A program made the translations under genes and the position numbers. The notes under the pieces were generated by a model. That model ran no database searches. It saw only the letters and a list, made by a program, of their open reading frames with translations, and was not told the DNA's origin. Source: Silene noctiflora (taxonomy: Eukaryota > Streptophyta > Magnoliopsida > Caryophyllales > Caryophyllaceae). Taken from it: 21,543 nt of DNA. The stretch lies in the NCBI GenBank assembly GCA_009801015.1, contig VHZZ01008816.1:18153-39695 (forward strand), given 5' to 3'. Shown here piece after piece: positions 19,427-21,543 of the stretch (positions are counted from its first letter, which is position 1; the number at the start of each line of letters is the position of its first letter).

Positions 19427-19880
19427 TCAAGAATCGAACATTTCATGTAAGTTGTTACACAATTTAGTTTGTACCGTCGTGAAATATTTACTGCTATTAG
19501 TTAATTACTTTTGAAATTCACTATTTCGGAATAACCGTTTCAGATTTTCAGTCACGCTCTATCCTATTCTGAGAACATGTAAACCGCATTTATTACTCAA
19601 TGTGTGATACTATGAAAGTCCGACCCTTATTAGTGATCACCCATCCCATTTTCATGTCTCATCTTGTATCTCATTACTTCTTCGGTCACATAATCATATA
19701 GATTATAGAAAAGATTGTGTAAATCACATCTAATGAATGATGTATCAGAAACTAAATGTGATAATAAAACACAAAATGGAGCACAAAAGTGAGCTAGAAA
19801 ATCCGCTCTCATAAAACCGACCTTTTAACAGTTAAATGAGTATTGTACCAAGGATGATGCCCAAGAATTAAACTTTGCAT

Positions 19881-20127
19881 GAGATGAGTAGTACTCTCAA
19901 AATATCCTTTTAGAAATGATTGGCTGATGAAAAAGAATCGTATGCCATGAGCCCTACATCTTACTAAACTGAAGATAGTATAAATGGCCGATTTCGATAG
20001 CTCAAATAACCAACAAACTCCATAGTTATTATATAATGGAGAGATCCTATTAATGATCAAAACTACATGTGTAATTTGTTTTTTTCCGTTGTTAAAGTAT
20101 GATCCGTGTATTGGTTAGAAACGGGTA
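19881..20127. other. Intergenic DNA, nothing recognised
   Basis: AT-rich with short chance frames only. Confidence 0.35.
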
Positions 20128-20207
20128 ATCTGCATCCTGAGGCTCACGAATGTAGCATATGTAGTGTTCTACTACATACTCGATTTTGTGAGCCTCTAGA
20201 TGCAGAT
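20128..20207. repeat. Near-perfect hairpin with a short loop (pre-miRNA-like or MITE relic)
   Basis: The arm ATCTGCATCCTGAGGCTCAC.. and the reverse complement of the opposite arm, ATCTGCATCTAGAGGCTCAC.., pair over about 36 bp, including the inner TATGTAG/CTACATA, around a loop of about 7 bases. Mismatches cluster in the middle of the stem. A transcript would fold into one stem of about 80 nt. No target duplication was found, so both a microRNA-type precursor and a tiny transposon relic are possible. No expression evidence is visible from sequence. Confidence 0.65.
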
Positions 20208-21429
20208 GATCTCTTTCTTGCCAAATACTTATGCAACATGTTCCATATTCTCGTTGTGAGCGAATCATACTTGGGCTGAAATTTCACTTGTGAGAATATG
20301 AGGTTACTTGAATCTGAATTGACACCTTCCATTTGAGGTATAGTACTTCTATTTCTAGTATAAGTTTAAGTTGATGGTTATGAACTTATTGATAATATTA
20401 TAACCTACATTTTGCTACTTCTCGGAGTATGTTATTTTCATTGAATTTATTTAATCAAATTAGCGCGCACAGCGTAAAACAAAACAAAAGATGTATAATT
20501 ATTATTATTTCTCGACGTTGATATAATGTGATTAAATTCTCTTCCTATTAAAAGGTTTAAATCAAAGTGCATTATTACATAAAAAGTTTCGGATTACCTA
20601 AGGTTTATAATTTTGAACCACATCGTAATATTTGTGATGGTGTGTCCATCGGTAAAAAGAAGTTCAATTACTATTCCCGTTATATATTTGTAATTTGGGA
20701 TTTATTAAATTCAAAGATTTTAAATTTTGTATTTTAACTTTGTTTACATTTCTTTATTATTTATAACGAGTATATTAATCACAAATAAACAAATAATTTT
20801 GAAAGAAGGGTAATATGCACAAAGAAGAAATTTCAAATAAAATTTCGTTTGTTATGTCCTGAATCCCTGTATTTCTTGACGGATTTGCCAATGATGCTTG
20901 TAACGCCTTAATTTGATACTTCTTTTTAGAGCAATAATAGCGTCACTATGAGTTTGTTCAATGCCACTCAAATACAAGCTAATTATATAAATATCTTACT
21001 ATTTACTCTCACAATTTGAGTGGTATTAATTAAAACGATAGTAGATTTATCATTACTCATGCTTGTTATATCATTCATAACCACTTATTGGCTTTCAATA
21101 CCTAATTTTGTGATGCTAATCCATGCTATAGTATATCATTTTACTGTAAGTCTCCTTTAAAACTGCACTATCTGTCTTAAGCATAAGATGGGCCAAGTAC
21201 ATACCACCTGCGGTGAATAAGAATGCATAAGAAAAACTAATATATTTGTCTTATATAACAAAACAACAAGTGGTATGATACTTAATCTGTCGTGCCGTAT
21301 TAAATGAGAATTTGTAATCACATTTAGTTTGTACTCGTATAACGAGCTCTGTGCAGCTACATAAGGCCGTACGACTGATACTTCCGAGAATGCGCTTCCA
21401 TTGAAGGCACTCATGAAGAACGTAACACG
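20208..21429. other. AT-rich intergenic DNA, no gene recognised
   Basis: Only short frames without family resemblance or exon structure. No inverted ends or pol III boxes that I trust. Confidence 0.35.
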
Positions 21430-21543
21430 TAGTGGTAGAGCTAGGGGGCTAGCAAGGGCGCTCGTCCACTATGACGAATAAGATTTTTCGATTTTTTTGT
21501 TACATTTTTTTCGATTTTTGTAAGTGTATATATATATATATAT
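21430..21543. mobile_element. Left part of a hAT-type MITE, cut by the window edge
   Basis: TAGTGGTAGAGCTAGGGGGC matches the left end of the element at 4273 (CAGTGGTGGAGCTAGGGGAG), and both continue CTAGCA(A/G)GGGCG. The right end lies outside. A (TA)n run, at least 14 bp, closes the window and may be inside the element. Confidence 0.6.

Larger units (their letters stand above)
18648..19880. repeat. Tandem duplication, two diverged units led by a SINE
   Basis: Unit 1 (18648-19313) and unit 2 (19314-19880) align along nearly their full length. Shared landmarks in order are AGATGT(T/C)AAC, ACAAATTCGTC, TACACAATTTAGTTTGTACC, CTCTATCCTATTCTGA, ACAAAATGGAGCAC, GAGTATTGTACCAAGGATGA and GAATTAAACTTTGC. 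Unit 1 is longer, partly from an internal duplication of about 35 bp around ACACAAAATGG(A/G)GCAC (near 19165-19220). DNA just before unit 1 resembles the unit end, hinting at an eroded third copy. No long open frame is conserved between the units. Confidence 0.8.

Noticed and set aside
1-21543. A new multi-gene system or CRISPR-like array
   Set aside because: Only two unrelated host genes are supported. The repeats are transposons, short tandem duplications or microsatellites, with no regularly spaced array.

Overview
This is a window of nuclear DNA from a flowering plant. It holds introns with GT..AG borders, two plant gene families, and a dense population of short non-autonomous transposons. 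The AT-rich intergenic DNA and the style of the MITEs and SINEs recall Caryophyllales (chenopod, amaranth or pink relatives). That placement is inference from sequence style, not from a search.

Layout. Positions 1-774 are the 3' end of an old LTR retrotransposon: coding tail, polypurine tract and 3' LTR. A GC-rich tandem repeat, a Stowaway MITE, two SINE-like copies and a palindromic-ended repeat follow, up to about 2300. A two-exon gene on the minus strand (2662-3935) encodes a DIR1-like, secreted non-specific lipid-transfer protein. Its last exon codes for only about five residues and lies beyond a 920-bp intron that holds a hAT-type element. From 4119 to 8133 is a MITE cluster: a Tourist-like element split by a hAT MITE, a 643-bp hAT MITE with GC-rich arms, a Mutator-like MITE, a GGTCAC-rich inverted-repeat element, and a 308-bp GC-rich hAT MITE. 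Several have target-site duplications that can be read exactly.

A seven-exon plus-strand gene (8557-14657) encodes a 330-residue mitochondrial carrier family protein. All its exons join in frame without any correction. Its introns hold a Tourist-like MITE, a (GTT)n microsatellite and about 1.4 kb of unidentified DNA.

From 14658 to the end I see no protein gene. This part holds a Stowaway end, a Mutator-like MITE, two foldback elements, a TCGGGT-rich tract, a 1.2-kb tandem duplication whose units each begin with a SINE, a near-perfect 80-bp hairpin, and the start of a hAT MITE cut by the window edge.

The two genes are unrelated and divergently placed, about 4.6 kb apart, and nothing suggests they act together: one product is predicted to be secreted, the other to sit in an organelle inner membrane. 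I found no evidence of a new multi-gene system. The most interesting signals are the mini-exon gene structure, the hairpin, the SINE-led tandem duplication and the repeated 9-mer TACTCCGTA.
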